Assembly (NCBI RefSeq): GCF_000382485.1
Contig: NZ_AORY01000021.1
Coordinates: 1 to 64,000 of the forward strand
Direction: 5' to 3'
Length of the DNA stretch: 64,000 nucleotides
DNA from: Sphingomonas sp. Mn802worker
GTDB lineage: Bacteria; Pseudomonadota; Alphaproteobacteria; Sphingomonadales; Sphingomonadaceae
Numbering within the stretch: position 1 is the first letter of the stretch; the number at the start of each line of letters is the position of its first letter. Position numbers and translations under genes: made by a program. Shown piece by piece: positions 8,753-17,419 of this stretch. The notes beneath the pieces were generated by a model. The model was not told the origin of the DNA, did no database searches, and saw only the letters and a program-made list of their open reading frames with translations.

Positions 8753-9883
8753 ATGCGCAAATCGATACTCGCGGCCGTTTCCATGATCGCGCTCAGCGCG
8801 ACGCCCGCGCTCGCCAATAATTCCACCAGCGCGATCGACCAGAAGGACCAGCGCAACACCGCGCTCGTCACGCAGGTCGACTCGCTCCTCGGCAGCGATT
8901 CCACCGTAACGCAGTCGGGCACCGATAACACCGCGACGATCACGCAGAAGGACGACGGCGTGAAGCCGCTCGTGGCCGGTACGCGCGCCAACACGTCCGA
9001 GGTGACGCAGAGCGGCGCCAAGAACCAGGCGATCGTCGACCAGTTCAGCGAAACCGCGGTCGCGCGCGCCAATGCGTCCAAGATCACACAGACCGGCACG
9101 CTCGGCACCGCACGCGTGACGCAGCGCGACGACGGGCAGAAGTCGACAATCGAGCAGAGCGGCCTCAGCCAGGTCGCGACCGTGGTGCAGGGTCGCGAGA
9201 AGTCGGGCGACACGAGCTACTACAACACCTCCAGCGTCAAGCAGCAGGGTGCGGTCAACACCGCTACCGTGACGCAGCTCGGTCACGATGGCTCCAGCAT
9301 GGTCGACCAGAACGGCACCGCTTTGGTCGCCACCGTGCAGCAGAGCGACACCAGCAGCTACAACCAGGCGAACATCACGCAGACCGGCGCCAGCAACAAC
9401 GCGCTCGCCAACCAGACCGGCAACTCGAACCTGGGCACGATCGTCCAGGGCGGTACGTTGCAGAAAGCAGTGCTGAACCAGTCGGGCAACGGCAACAACG
9501 GCTATGCCGAGCAGGCCGGCGCGATGAACGTCGCGCAGATCGACCAGATCGGCAACAACAACAGCTCGGCCAGCTACCAGTCGGGAACGGAGCAGTTCGC
9601 GCAGGTGACACAGACCGGCAACGGCAACCGTTCGCTGCTGTCGCAGGGCGGGTCGAAGCAGAAGGCCTATGTCACGCAGAGCGGCAACAACAACACCTCG
9701 ACCGTCAACCAGAACGGCAGCGTCCAATATGCCGAGTTGATGCAGTCGGGGAACAACAACACCTCGTTCATCGCGCAGACCGGCACCCAGACCAACTGGG
9801 CGTATGTGACGCAGTCGACCAACGGCAACAACTCGTCGGTGACGCAGAACGGTGCGGGGTTGCTCGCGGTCGTTCGCCAGTAA
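8753..9883 (+). CDS. csgA: Major curlin-like amyloid subunit (CsgA-like, 14 repeats)
   Basis: A 376-residue secreted protein with signal peptide ending ATPALA. The mature part consists of about 14 curlin repeats of the form (V/I)xQxGxxNxAxVxQ. From residue ~225 the period is exactly 22 (for example QAGAMNVAQIDQIG, QSGTEQFAQVTQTG, QGGSKQKAYVTQSG), rich in Asn/Gln/Gly as in curli fibres. E. coli CsgA has five repeats in ~150 residues, so this subunit is much longer. The early repeats are less regular, with insertions such as KDDGVKPLVAGTR. Start ATG 8753 follows AGGAGG by 4 nt, and upstream in-frame codons lack a signal sequence. It is expected to be exported by CsgG and to polymerise on the surface. 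Confidence 0.9.
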   Translation: MRKSILAAVSMIALSATPALANNSTSAIDQKDQRNTALVTQVDSLLGSDSTVTQSGTDNTATITQKDDGVKPLVAGTRANTSEVTQSGAKNQAIVDQFSETAVARANASKITQTGTLGTARVTQRDDGQKSTIEQSGLSQVATVVQGREKSGDTSYYNTSSVKQQGAVNTATVTQLGHDGSSMVDQNGTALVATVQQSDTSSYNQANITQTGASNNALANQTGNSNLGTIVQGGTLQKAVLNQSGNGNNGYAEQAGAMNVAQIDQIGNNNSSASYQSGTEQFAQVTQTGNGNRSLLSQGGSKQKAYVTQSGNNNTSTVNQNGSVQYAELMQSGNNNTSFIAQTGTQTNWAYVTQSTNGNNSSVTQNGAGLLAVVRQ

Positions 9884-9895
9884 AATACCTCCCAG

Positions 9896-9919
9896 CCGGG
9901 CGGCCTTCGCGTCGCCCGG
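9896..9919 (+). terminator. Intercistronic hairpin after curlin gene
   Basis: A 7-bp perfect stem CCGGGCG / CGCCCGG with a 10-nt loop, 13 nt downstream of the curlin stop. There is no T-run, so it may be a partial terminator or an mRNA-stabilising hairpin that sets a higher dose of major over minor subunit. Confidence 0.4.
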
Positions 9920-9937
9920 TACTTTCAAGGGTTTCCC

Positions 9938-10486
9938 ATGACCGTTCGCGCGCTCCTCGCCGTCACCGGCCTCCTCATCGCCGCACCTGCCGCGGCGCAG
10001 GACGGCATCCACAGCGACGCCTTCGTCGACCAGATCGGCGCGATCCAGTCGGTCGCGGTGGTGCAATCGGGCGCGGCGAGCGCGGAGATACGGCAGGACG
10101 GCAAGTTCCAGCGCGCACGGGTGAAGCAGACCGCGGGGCCGGCGGGTCAGATCAAGCTGACGCTCGACATGCGCGGGATCGGCAACGACGCGGTGGTGAC
10201 GCAATCGGGCGTCGCGGTCGCGGGCGTGCAGATGGCGGGGGTCGGCAACCAGGCGTTCCTCACCCAGCGCGGCGGGATCGGTGCCGACGCCAACGTCATC
10301 GCCCTGTTGCAGAGCGGGACCCGCAATTACGCCAGCCTGACGCAGAACGGGTCGGGCAACGCGATCGACCTCGCGCAGCACAACAGCGACAACAGCGCGA
10401 CGATCACGCAGAACGGCAACAATCTGGGTATCAAGATGGTGCAGGATGGCGGCGCCAAGGCGGTCGTCGTGCAGACGGGCAAGTGA
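9938..10486 (+). CDS. csgB: Minor curlin / nucleator (CsgB-like)
   Basis: A 182-residue secreted protein with signal peptide MTVRALLAVTGLLIAAPAAAQ. It carries fewer and looser curlin repeats than the preceding gene: VAVVQSGAASAEIRQDG, DAVVTQSGVAVAGVQMAG, YASLTQNGSGNAIDLAQ and ATITQNGNNLGIKMVQDG. A short repeat-bearing protein beside a long curlin suggests the nucleator role of CsgB, which templates subunit polymerisation at the cell surface; this is inferred from order and length. It lies 54 nt after the major curlin gene. Its stop overlaps the next gene as GTGA. Confidence 0.8.
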   Translation: MTVRALLAVTGLLIAAPAAAQDGIHSDAFVDQIGAIQSVAVVQSGAASAEIRQDGKFQRARVKQTAGPAGQIKLTLDMRGIGNDAVVTQSGVAVAGVQMAGVGNQAFLTQRGGIGADANVIALLQSGTRNYASLTQNGSGNAIDLAQHNSDNSATITQNGNNLGIKMVQDGGAKAVVVQTGK

Positions 10487-10986
10487 CGCGCGCGCGTCCA
10501 GCTGTCGACATGTCGCGTGTTCTACGCGTCGGTCTGGTGGCATGCGCCTTGTTGATTGCTGCGAACGGCGTGATCGCACAAGGCTCGCGTCAGGCCCCTA
10601 CCCCGCCCCCGCGCGCCTTGCCGCAGGTCGAGCAGATCGCGCCCGCGCTTCCCGCCCCTGCCCTCACTGAGACCGAGCAGCCGCAGGACGGCGACGATGC
10701 CGCGGTCGCGCAACTGCCGCCCGAGCCGCGCGCGGTGCGCCAGCCGCGCCCCTCGCCCAGGTCCCCCGCCCCGACCGGCTCGGTCGATATCGAGCGCGCC
10801 TATGTCACCGTGTTCGGCGCAGGCGACGCGCGGCCCGCGCCGAATACGCCGCCCGTGCTCGATGCCGCGACGCAGGGCTATCTTGCCGCACGGATCGCGG
10901 CTGCGGCGGGTGCAGCAGTGACCGACGCTGACGCGCACCCCACCGCACCGGTCACGACGCCGCTGCCAAAGGCTCCCAAGCCATGA
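10483..10986 (+). CDS. Proline-rich secreted protein in curli operon
   Basis: 167 residues that I do not recognise. The GTG start overlaps the csgB-like stop by 4 nt. The signal peptide proper begins at an internal ATG (10510, MSRVLRVGLVACALLIAANGV), an equally possible start without an obvious ribosome binding site. After the signal come a Pro/Ala-rich stretch, a conserved-looking patch (VDIERAYVTVFGAG) and an Ala-rich helix near residues 120-145. Translational coupling on both sides puts it firmly in the curli operon, so it may be a periplasmic accessory factor. A CATGTCGACA element (reverse orientation) overlaps the internal ATG. Function unknown. Confidence 0.6.
   Translation: MTRARPAVDMSRVLRVGLVACALLIAANGVIAQGSRQAPTPPPRALPQVEQIAPALPAPALTETEQPQDGDDAAVAQLPPEPRAVRQPRPSPRSPAPTGSVDIERAYVTVFGAGDARPAPNTPPVLDAATQGYLAARIAAAAGAAVTDADAHPTAPVTTPLPKAPKP
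10503..10512 (-). promoter_or_regulatory. TGTCGACA element at Pro-rich curli gene
   Basis: CATGTCGACA read on the minus strand, ending on the internal ATG at 10510. It is one of five copies of this 10-mer in the window. It may be an operator or a partition-protein site; being inside a reading frame it could also be coincidence. Confidence 0.35.
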
Positions 10987-11300
10987 TCCTGCCGCCTGAT
11001 CCCCCCGCCGCACAGGCCCCCGCTGCGCAACCTGTCCGCGCGGTCGTCACGCGCGCGGGCGATGGCGTCCACGTCGTGCTGGTCGGCGAGAGCGCGCGCG
11101 CCGTCCGCGTCGACTATACGCTGACCGCGGGGTCGAGCAGCAATCGCGCCACGCAAGGTGGCGCAGCGCGACTGGAGCCGGGGCAACGAGCGACCCTGCT
11201 CGACCTGACGCAGCACGGCAGCGGCGACTGGTCGGGGGTGCTTGAGGTCCGCGTCGACGGGCGCGCGGCTTATCGGCTGGTGCTACGCGCGCCAGACTGA
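10983..11300 (+). CDS. csgH: CsgH-like curli amyloid chaperone
   Basis: 105 residues; the start overlaps the upstream stop as ATGA. The body (VRVDYTLTAGSSSNRATQGG ... EPGQRATLLDLTQ ... GDWSGVLEVRVDGRAAYRLVL) resembles the small Ig-like CsgC/CsgH fold. CsgH is the alphaproteobacterial relative of CsgC that blocks premature curlin aggregation in the periplasm. The N-terminus is Pro/Ala-rich and lacks a clear hydrophobic signal peptide, and a stop codon 52 nt upstream in frame prevents extension. That is odd for a periplasmic chaperone. Position at the end of the curli operon supports the call. Confidence 0.7.
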   Translation: MILPPDPPAAQAPAAQPVRAVVTRAGDGVHVVLVGESARAVRVDYTLTAGSSSNRATQGGAARLEPGQRATLLDLTQHGSGDWSGVLEVRVDGRAAYRLVLRAPD

Positions 11301-11371
11301 ACGCCCGCACGGATAGAGACGGCGTTCCGCTCGTTCTGCCTCGCAACTGACCAGTGCGAGGACGTTCGACC

Positions 11372-12472
11372 ATGACGATCAAAGCCATCGGCTATGCCGC
11401 ATCCGGCAAACACGCCAAGCTGAAGCCGATGCAGCTCGAACGGCAGGATCCGCTGCCCAACGAGGTGCAGATCGCAGTACTCTATTGCGGCGTCTGCCAC
11501 TCCGACATCCACCAGTGCGAGAACGACTGGGGCAACACCGTCTATCCGTGCATGCCCGGGCACGAGGTGGTCGGGCGCGTCGTGGACAAGGGCTCGCTGG
11601 TGACGCGCCACGCGATCGGCGATCTGGTGGGCGTCGGATGCATGATCGACAGCTGCCATGAATGCGCGCCCTGCCTCGCCGGTGACGAGCAATATTGTGA
11701 GGGGCCGAACAGCTGGCTCGCGACCTACAACGGCCCGATGAAGCCCGCCAAACAGGCCAAGACGGGCGAGAACATGTACGGTCGCGACAACACCTTCGGC
11801 GGCTATTCCGACCAACTGGTGGTGCGCGAGGATTTCGTGCTCAAGATCCCCGCCGCGCTGCCAATCGAGGCCGCGGCGCCGATCCTTTGTGCGGGCGTCA
11901 CCACCTATTCGCCGATGAAGCACTGGGGTGTGAAGGCGGGTAGCAAGGTCGGCGTCGTCGGTTTCGGCGGACTGGGCGACATGGCCGTCAAGATCGCGCG
12001 CGCGATGGGCGCACAGGTGACCGTGTTCACTCGCGACAAGGACAAGGTGGCAGAGGCGCACCGGCTTGGCGCGAAGAGCGTCGTCGAGGGCGACACGAAG
12101 GCGTACGAGGCGCTCGAGGGTCACTTCGACTTCATCATATCGACCGTGCCAGAGAAACACGAGGTCGACCCGTTCATTCCGCTGCTGCGCCACGACGGTG
12201 CGTTCGTCGCAGTGGGGGCGCTCGCCCCGATGCCGGGGTGGAACCATATGAACGTGGTGATGGGGCGCAAGACGATCGCGGGCTCGCTGATCGGCTCGAT
12301 CGCGGAAACGCAGGAGGTGCTCGACTTCTGCGCCCAGCACCGCATCGCGCCCGACATCCAGCTGATCCCGATCCAGGAGATCAACGAGGCGTACAAATAC
12401 GTGAAATCGGGCGACGTCCGCTTCCGCTACGTCATTGATGCAGCGAGTTTGGCGCAGGACAAGGCAGCCTGA
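11372..12472 (+). CDS. Zinc-dependent NAD(P) alcohol dehydrogenase
   Basis: 366 residues of the medium-chain dehydrogenase family, YahK/cinnamyl-alcohol-dehydrogenase type. Catalytic zinc ligands sit in YCGVCHSDIHQCE and GHEVVG. The structural zinc Cys cluster is IDSCHECAPCLAGDEQYC, and the Rossmann motif is VGVVGFGGLGDMAVKIA. It should reduce aldehydes or oxidise alcohols with NADPH. ATG 11372 has GAGG 10 nt upstream; GTG 11354 would add six residues with no support. It starts a run of four oxidoreductases on one strand that may detoxify aldehydes together. Confidence 0.9.
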   Translation: MTIKAIGYAASGKHAKLKPMQLERQDPLPNEVQIAVLYCGVCHSDIHQCENDWGNTVYPCMPGHEVVGRVVDKGSLVTRHAIGDLVGVGCMIDSCHECAPCLAGDEQYCEGPNSWLATYNGPMKPAKQAKTGENMYGRDNTFGGYSDQLVVREDFVLKIPAALPIEAAAPILCAGVTTYSPMKHWGVKAGSKVGVVGFGGLGDMAVKIARAMGAQVTVFTRDKDKVAEAHRLGAKSVVEGDTKAYEALEGHFDFIISTVPEKHEVDPFIPLLRHDGAFVAVGALAPMPGWNHMNVVMGRKTIAGSLIGSIAETQEVLDFCAQHRIAPDIQLIPIQEINEAYKYVKSGDVRFRYVIDAASLAQDKAA

Positions 12473-12480
12473 GCACGCCC

Positions 12481-13308
12481 GTGCGCCAGATTGTCCTGCC
12501 CGACGGCACCCACGTCCCCGCGCTCGGCCAGGGAACGTGGAACATGGCCGAGCGCGCCGACGCAAGGCCGGAGGAGATCGCCGCGCTGCGCGACGGTGTC
12601 GAGCGTGGGCTGACGCTGATCGACACCGCCGAAATGTACGCCGACGGGCGCAGCGAGGAGCTGGTCGGCGAGGCGATTGCGGGATCACGCGACCGCGTGT
12701 TCCTCGTCACCAAGGCGTATCCGCATCACGCCGGGCGCGACACGCTGCCCCGCGCGTGCGAGGCGAGCCTGCGCCGGCTCGGCACGGACGTGATCGACCT
12801 CTACCTGCTCCACTGGCGCGGGAGCGTGCCCTTGGCCGAGACGGTCGCGGCGATGGAGGCGCTGGTCGCGCGCGGGCTGATCGCGCGCTGGGGGGTGAGC
12901 AACCTCGACACTGACGACATGGAAGAGCTCGTCGCAGCAGGTGGTGCGAACTGCACAACCAACCAAATCCTCTACAATATCTCGCGCCGCGCCCCCGAGC
13001 ACGACCTGCTCCCCTGGCTGGCCGCGCGGCACATGCCCGTCATGGCGCACAGCCCGGTCGAGCAGGGGCGGCTGCTCGGCCATGCCGCGTTGCGCGATGT
13101 GGCCGAGGCGCGCGGCGCAACGTCGGCGCAGATCGCGCTCGCCTGGCTGCTGAACCGCGATGGCGTAATCGCGATCCCCAAGGCGGGCACACGCGCGCAC
13201 GTCGCAGAGAATGCAGCCGCGGCAGAACTCGTGCTGAGCGCCGACGACCTTGTCGCGCTCGACCGCGCCCTCCCGCGCGCCGCGCCTCGCCCACTCGACA
13301 TGCTCTAA
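12481..13308 (+). CDS. Aldo/keto reductase
   Basis: 275 residues, TIM-barrel aldo/keto reductase. The catalytic tetrad is visible: Asp in TLIDTAEMYADG, Tyr in EMYADG, Lys in VFLVTKAYPHH and His in LYLLHWRG. The cofactor segment near the C-terminus is IAIPKAGTRAHVAENAAAAE, typical of the DkgA/YtbE-like group that prefers NADPH. The start is GTG 12481, 8 nt after the ADH stop, with no strong ribosome binding site. Substrate unknown; position suggests aldehyde or ketone reduction alongside the ADH. Confidence 0.88.
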   Translation: MRQIVLPDGTHVPALGQGTWNMAERADARPEEIAALRDGVERGLTLIDTAEMYADGRSEELVGEAIAGSRDRVFLVTKAYPHHAGRDTLPRACEASLRRLGTDVIDLYLLHWRGSVPLAETVAAMEALVARGLIARWGVSNLDTDDMEELVAAGGANCTTNQILYNISRRAPEHDLLPWLAARHMPVMAHSPVEQGRLLGHAALRDVAEARGATSAQIALAWLLNRDGVIAIPKAGTRAHVAENAAAAELVLSADDLVALDRALPRAAPRPLDML

Positions 13309-13323
13309 CGAAGGACCAAGACG

Positions 13324-14300
<977 letters not shown>

Positions 14301-14304
<4 letters not shown>

Positions 14305-15122
14305 GCGCCCCCTCCTTCGCGGCGATCGCGCCCAGCCGGCTCGCGGTGGTAACGGGCGCGGCGAGCGGGATCGGGCTCGCCGCGGCGCGCGCACTCGCCG
14401 AGCGGGGCATGCGCGTTGCGCTGGTCGACCGCGCGGGCGAGCTGCTTGAGGCAGCCGCGGGCGGGATCGAAGGCGCGACCGCGCACGCGCTCGACGTCGC
14501 CGACCCCGATGCCTTGGTCTCGCTGGCCGAGGAACTGGGCGAGGCCCCTGCCCTCCTTATGAACAACGCCGCGATCGGTGCGGGTGGCGACGTGCTCGCC
14601 GGTGTGGCGGCGTGGCGCCGTCTGATCGACGTCAATCTGATGGGCGTGCTCCACGGCGTCGCCGCCTTCGCCCCCGCGATGATCGCTGGCGGCGAGTCCG
14701 CGATGATCGTCAACACTAGTTCGAAACAGGGCATCACCCAGCCGCCCGGCAACACCGCCTACAACGTCAGCAAGGCAGGCGTGAAGGCGCTGACCGAAGG
14801 GCTGGCGCACACGCTTCGCGAGGCAACCGGCGAGCGCGTGACCGCGCACCTGCTGATCCCCGGCTACACCCACACCGGGATGACCGCACGCGGCGCGGAG
14901 AAGCCCGACGCGGCGTGGAGCGCGGAGCAGGTCGTCGACTACATGCTTGCCGGACTGGAGGCGGGCGACTTCTACCTGTTGTGCCCCGACAATGAGACGA
15001 CGCGCGAGCAGGATGCGAAGCGGATCGCCTGGGCCGCGGGCGATGTGACGGAGAACCGCCCCGCACTGTCGCGCTGGCACCCGGAATGGAAGGACGCGTT
15101 CGCGCGCTACATGGCGGAGTGA
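14301..15122 (+). CDS. Short-chain dehydrogenase/reductase
   Basis: 273 residues, classical SDR. Visible are the cofactor motif [24 protein letters not shown], catalytic Ser in [10 protein letters not shown] and YNVSKAG (Tyr-x-x-x-Lys). The GTG start overlaps the AKR stop by 4 nt, so the two are translationally coupled. It closes the four-gene oxidoreductase run. A hairpin with an embedded TGTCGACA lies just after the stop. Substrate not predictable. Confidence 0.9.
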
Positions 15123-15128
15123 AAAGGT

Positions 15129-15158
15129 GTGTGCGTGTCGTGCTGTCGACATGCACAC
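15129..15158. terminator. Hairpin containing TGTCGACA between convergent genes
   Basis: GTGTGCGTGTCG (15129-15140) pairs with CGACATGCACAC (15147-15158) over 12 bp, including one G-U pair, around a 6-nt loop. No T-run follows. It lies between the convergent SDR and rlpA genes and could be a bidirectional terminator. Its right arm carries CATGTCGACA in minus orientation (15144-15153), so it may also be a protein site. Confidence 0.45.
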
Positions 15159-15220
15159 ATCGCTGCGTGGACTCAGCTTACGTGGTCGTCACGCGTGCGC
15201 GTCGATATCGTGCTCACGCC

Positions 15221-15757
15221 TCACTGCGCCGCGAGCACCGAGCGCCACGCCGCCAGCTGTTCCGGCGAGGCATCGCGCCGAGCCCCGGCAGGCTTGCCGC
15301 GCCGCAGCCGCGCGCGGTCACGCTCGGGCGGGTCGACCAGCTGCACATGTACTGCCGCACGCCCCGCCTGCTCGACCCCGAGCAACCGCGCCGCCCCATG
15401 CGACAGGTCTATGACGCGCGTGGACGAGAACGGCCCGCGATCGTTGACGCGCACCAGGATCGTCCGCCCGGTCGTGAGCGCCGTCACCTCGACGTAGCTC
15501 GGCAGCGGCAATGTCGTATGCGCCCCGCTCACCCAGCGCGGCCGGTAGCGCTCGCCGTTGGCAGTGCGGTTACCTGACTCGCTGCCGTACCAGCTGGCAT
15601 AACCGACCGCCTCATACCCCGGCGCAGCCGCGGGCACATAGGTCACCCCGCGCACATTGTACGGCCGCCCGATCTTCACCGGCCAATCGCTCACCCTAGC
15701 GCCTGCGCAGCCGGCGAGCACGAGTGGTAGGGCGAGCAGGACGAAGCGCGGGAGCAT
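15221..15757 (-). CDS. rlpA: RlpA-family septal ring lytic transglycosylase
   Basis: 178-residue lipoprotein (lipobox LAGC in MLPRFVLLALPLVLAGC) with the double-psi beta-barrel of RlpA: GYASWYGSESGNRTANGERY, SGAHTTLPLPSYVEVT, ILVRVNDRGPF and VIDLSHGAARLLG. Conserved acidic and His residues of the active groove are present. RlpA cleaves denuded peptidoglycan at the septum. There is no C-terminal SPOR domain; the protein stops ~45 residues after the barrel with a basic tail. It is convergent with the SDR gene and next to the replication origin. Confidence 0.88.
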   Translation of the reverse strand: MLPRFVLLALPLVLAGCAGARVSDWPVKIGRPYNVRGVTYVPAAAPGYEAVGYASWYGSESGNRTANGERYRPRWVSGAHTTLPLPSYVEVTALTTGRTILVRVNDRGPFSSTRVIDLSHGAARLLGVEQAGRAAVHVQLVDPPERDRARLRRGKPAGARRDASPEQLAAWRSVLAAQ

Positions 15758-15869
15758 TGGCTCGTTTTAGCACATCGGCTCTCCCCTCTGTCAGCATAGC
15801 CTTGAACAAGACTTTGCGCAGTCAACGCGCTATGATCACGTCGATGATCGTCGCGCCATCCAACGAGGC

Positions 15870-15971
15870 TATTTCCTACTCGAAAGCACGAACTCGCGTG
15901 GCGTGCGCGGGTGCAGCGCCTCGGTACATACGGGCTTTCGAGCCAAAGTTCGTGCTTTCGAGTAGGAAATA
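15870..15971. repeat. Inverted iteron pair in repA promoter
   Basis: A 25-bp element at 15870-15894 (core CTACTCGAAAGCACGAA) recurs as an exact inverted copy at 15947-15971, with 52 bp between. A partial third copy (GGGCTTTCGAGCC) lies at about 15932-15944. The right copy contains AGGA 9-10 nt before the repA ATG, so initiator bound here would cover the ribosome binding region and probably the promoter. This is the usual layout for autorepression by an iteron-binding Rep protein. Confidence 0.8.
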
Positions 15972-15977
15972 GCCGGC

Positions 15978-16961
15978 ATGACCCAGGTGCCCGCCAAGCC
16001 GGCCTCCCCTGCCCGGATTACCCCCTCCGCACGCAAGCGCGACGGCAAGTCGCTGTCGCAGCGCGACCTGTTCCAGCTCGACAGCCCCCTGTACGGCGAG
16101 ATCCGCGGTGAGCGATCGCTGATGGCGTTTCCGTTCTTTGCGCTGAGCAAAAACGCGTGGATGAAGCCGCTCAGCTACGAGCACGCGACCGTCTCGATCG
16201 AGGTGCGCCCGTCGGCGAACGGCGTCGCGACGATCTATGACAAGGAGATCGTGCTCTACATCGCCAGCCTGATGGCGGCGAAGCTGGAGGCGGGCGAGGA
16301 CGTCGCGCAGGATTTCATCTTCACCGCACACGACCTGTTCTCGGTCACCGGCTCAAACCACTCGGCGCGCTCGTACCAGCGTCTGTCGGAGGCACTCGAG
16401 CGGCTGCAGGGCACGCAGATCAAGACCAACATCGAGGCAGGCGGCGAGGGCGAGGAGGGCTTCTTCTCGTGGCTGTCCGAGGCGCGGCTGCATTATTCCA
16501 AGACCAAGACGGGCGAGCGACGGTTGAAGGCGGTCAAGGTGCGACTGTGCGACTGGCTGTTCCGCGCGATCCTGCGCGACCGGCAGGTGCTCAACTACGC
16601 CGCGACCTATTTTCAGCTCGGACCGATCGAGCGGCGCATCTACGAGGTGGCGCGCTCGACCTGCGAGGACGGGCGGATGGAGATCGACCTCGCGACCTTC
16701 CGGTTGCAGATCGGCTATCAGAACCCGCTGTCGAACTTTCGCGCCGCGATCCGACAGATCGCGGGATCGGATGCGATCCCCGACTATGCAATCGAACTGG
16801 TCGAGGATGAAACTTCTGCGCCGCCCGGCGACGGTGACGCCGAGCCCGCGCGTCGGGGGCGTCGGGCGACACCTGCGCGGGTCATCATCCACTACCGCCC
16901 CGATCCGGTCGCCGAACTCGGCGAATCAGCCGGCATGGAGCCGACCGAATCGGGCGAGTGA
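15978..16961 (+). CDS. repA: Plasmid replication initiator protein RepA (RPA family)
   Basis: 327 residues of the RPA initiator family (PF10134) found on alphaproteobacterial plasmids. Segments include LFQLDSPLYGEIRGERSLMAFPFFALSK, ATIYDKEIVLYIASL, FIFTAHDLFSVTGSNHSARSYQRLSEALERLQGT (winged-helix region) and YFQLGPIERRIYEVAR. It should bind the iterons on both sides and open the origin. ATG 15978 is preceded by AGGA inside the right-hand inverted iteron. The C-terminal ~50 residues are charged and low-complexity. Its presence, with parA and an RHH gene 5 kb away, marks the window as a secondary replicon or an integrated one. Confidence 0.9.
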   Translation: MTQVPAKPASPARITPSARKRDGKSLSQRDLFQLDSPLYGEIRGERSLMAFPFFALSKNAWMKPLSYEHATVSIEVRPSANGVATIYDKEIVLYIASLMAAKLEAGEDVAQDFIFTAHDLFSVTGSNHSARSYQRLSEALERLQGTQIKTNIEAGGEGEEGFFSWLSEARLHYSKTKTGERRLKAVKVRLCDWLFRAILRDRQVLNYAATYFQLGPIERRIYEVARSTCEDGRMEIDLATFRLQIGYQNPLSNFRAAIRQIAGSDAIPDYAIELVEDETSAPPGDGDAEPARRGRRATPARVIIHYRPDPVAELGESAGMEPTESGE

Positions 16962-16983
16962 AGCGCAGCAGTAACGTGGGTCA

Positions 16984-17131
16984 ATTCTACTCGAAAGCAC
17001 GAATAGCGTGGCTATTTCATACTCGATAGCACGAACTTTAGCCGCGTTATTCTACTCGAAAGCACGAATAGGCACACCTTATCGGAAGAAACTCACGCGA
17101 GTTTCTGCATTTCCTACTCGAAAGCACGAAC
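16984..17131 (+). repeat. Direct iterons, probable replication origin
   Basis: Four direct copies of an iteron with core CTACTCGAAAGCACGAA at 16987-17003, 17015-17035 (variant CATACTCGATAGCACGAA), 17052-17068 and 17114-17130. The spacing is irregular (roughly 30, 35 and 62 bp). They are in the same orientation as the left member of the inverted pair upstream of repA. The block lies in the 458-nt gap between repA and the next gene. I see no clear DnaA box; a T-rich stretch follows at about 17145-17160. Confidence 0.85.
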
Positions 17132-17235
17132 CGTAGCCGCTTCCTTTGTTGGATTTTTCTTGCGACATCGTGAGGGAGATCGGCCGCGTGGCCGGATGTT
17201 GCGTGAAGGAAGCGGTCGTGACCACATAAAGGAAA

Positions 17236-17255
17236 GCCCGGCACGAAGGCCGGGC
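17236..17255 (-). terminator. GC-rich hairpin downstream of iterons
   Basis: GCCCGGC / GCCGGGC stem with a 6-nt loop. On the minus strand it is followed by TTTCCTTTA, so termination would favour leftward transcripts, perhaps an antisense RNA across the origin. No leftward gene is evident. Confidence 0.4.
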
Positions 17256-17296
17256 ATCCCAAGGTTTGATGGAACGACGTCGCCAAACGTCGAACC

Positions 17297-17386
17297 GGGG
17301 TACACGAGAACAATCCGTACCCCTTCCAGATACCGCTGAAACCAGTCCGTTTCAAGGATGCGCGTTTCGCGCCACGCTCCTTTTTT
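17297..17386 (+). ncRNA. Structured leader or small RNA near the origin (candidate)
   Basis: Three consecutive hairpins: GGGGTAC/GTACCCC (17297-17323), TGAAAC/GTTTCA (17337-17354) and GCGCG/CGCGC (17360-17372). TTTTTT follows at 17381-17386. The series lies just upstream of the replication-associated helix-turn-helix gene. It could be a countertranscribed or leader RNA controlling that gene; seen only as secondary structure. Confidence 0.3.
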
Positions 17387-17419
17387 GCCCTGGTCCCGGC
17401 CCTGATGAGGGGATGGAAG

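Noticed and set aside
8900..9880. Regular DNA repeats that could suggest a CRISPR array or minisatellite
   Set aside because: The period is 66 bp and follows codon triplets of 22-residue curlin repeats; there are no conserved direct repeats with unique spacers.
8702..10579. 625-codon frame opposite both curlin genes
   Set aside because: Repetitive only because the curlin repeats on the other strand are repetitive.
17047..17355. 102-codon minus-strand frame over the iterons
   Set aside because: It is formed by repeated iteron sequence (RFVLSSRK) and lacks a start signal or any recognisable domain.
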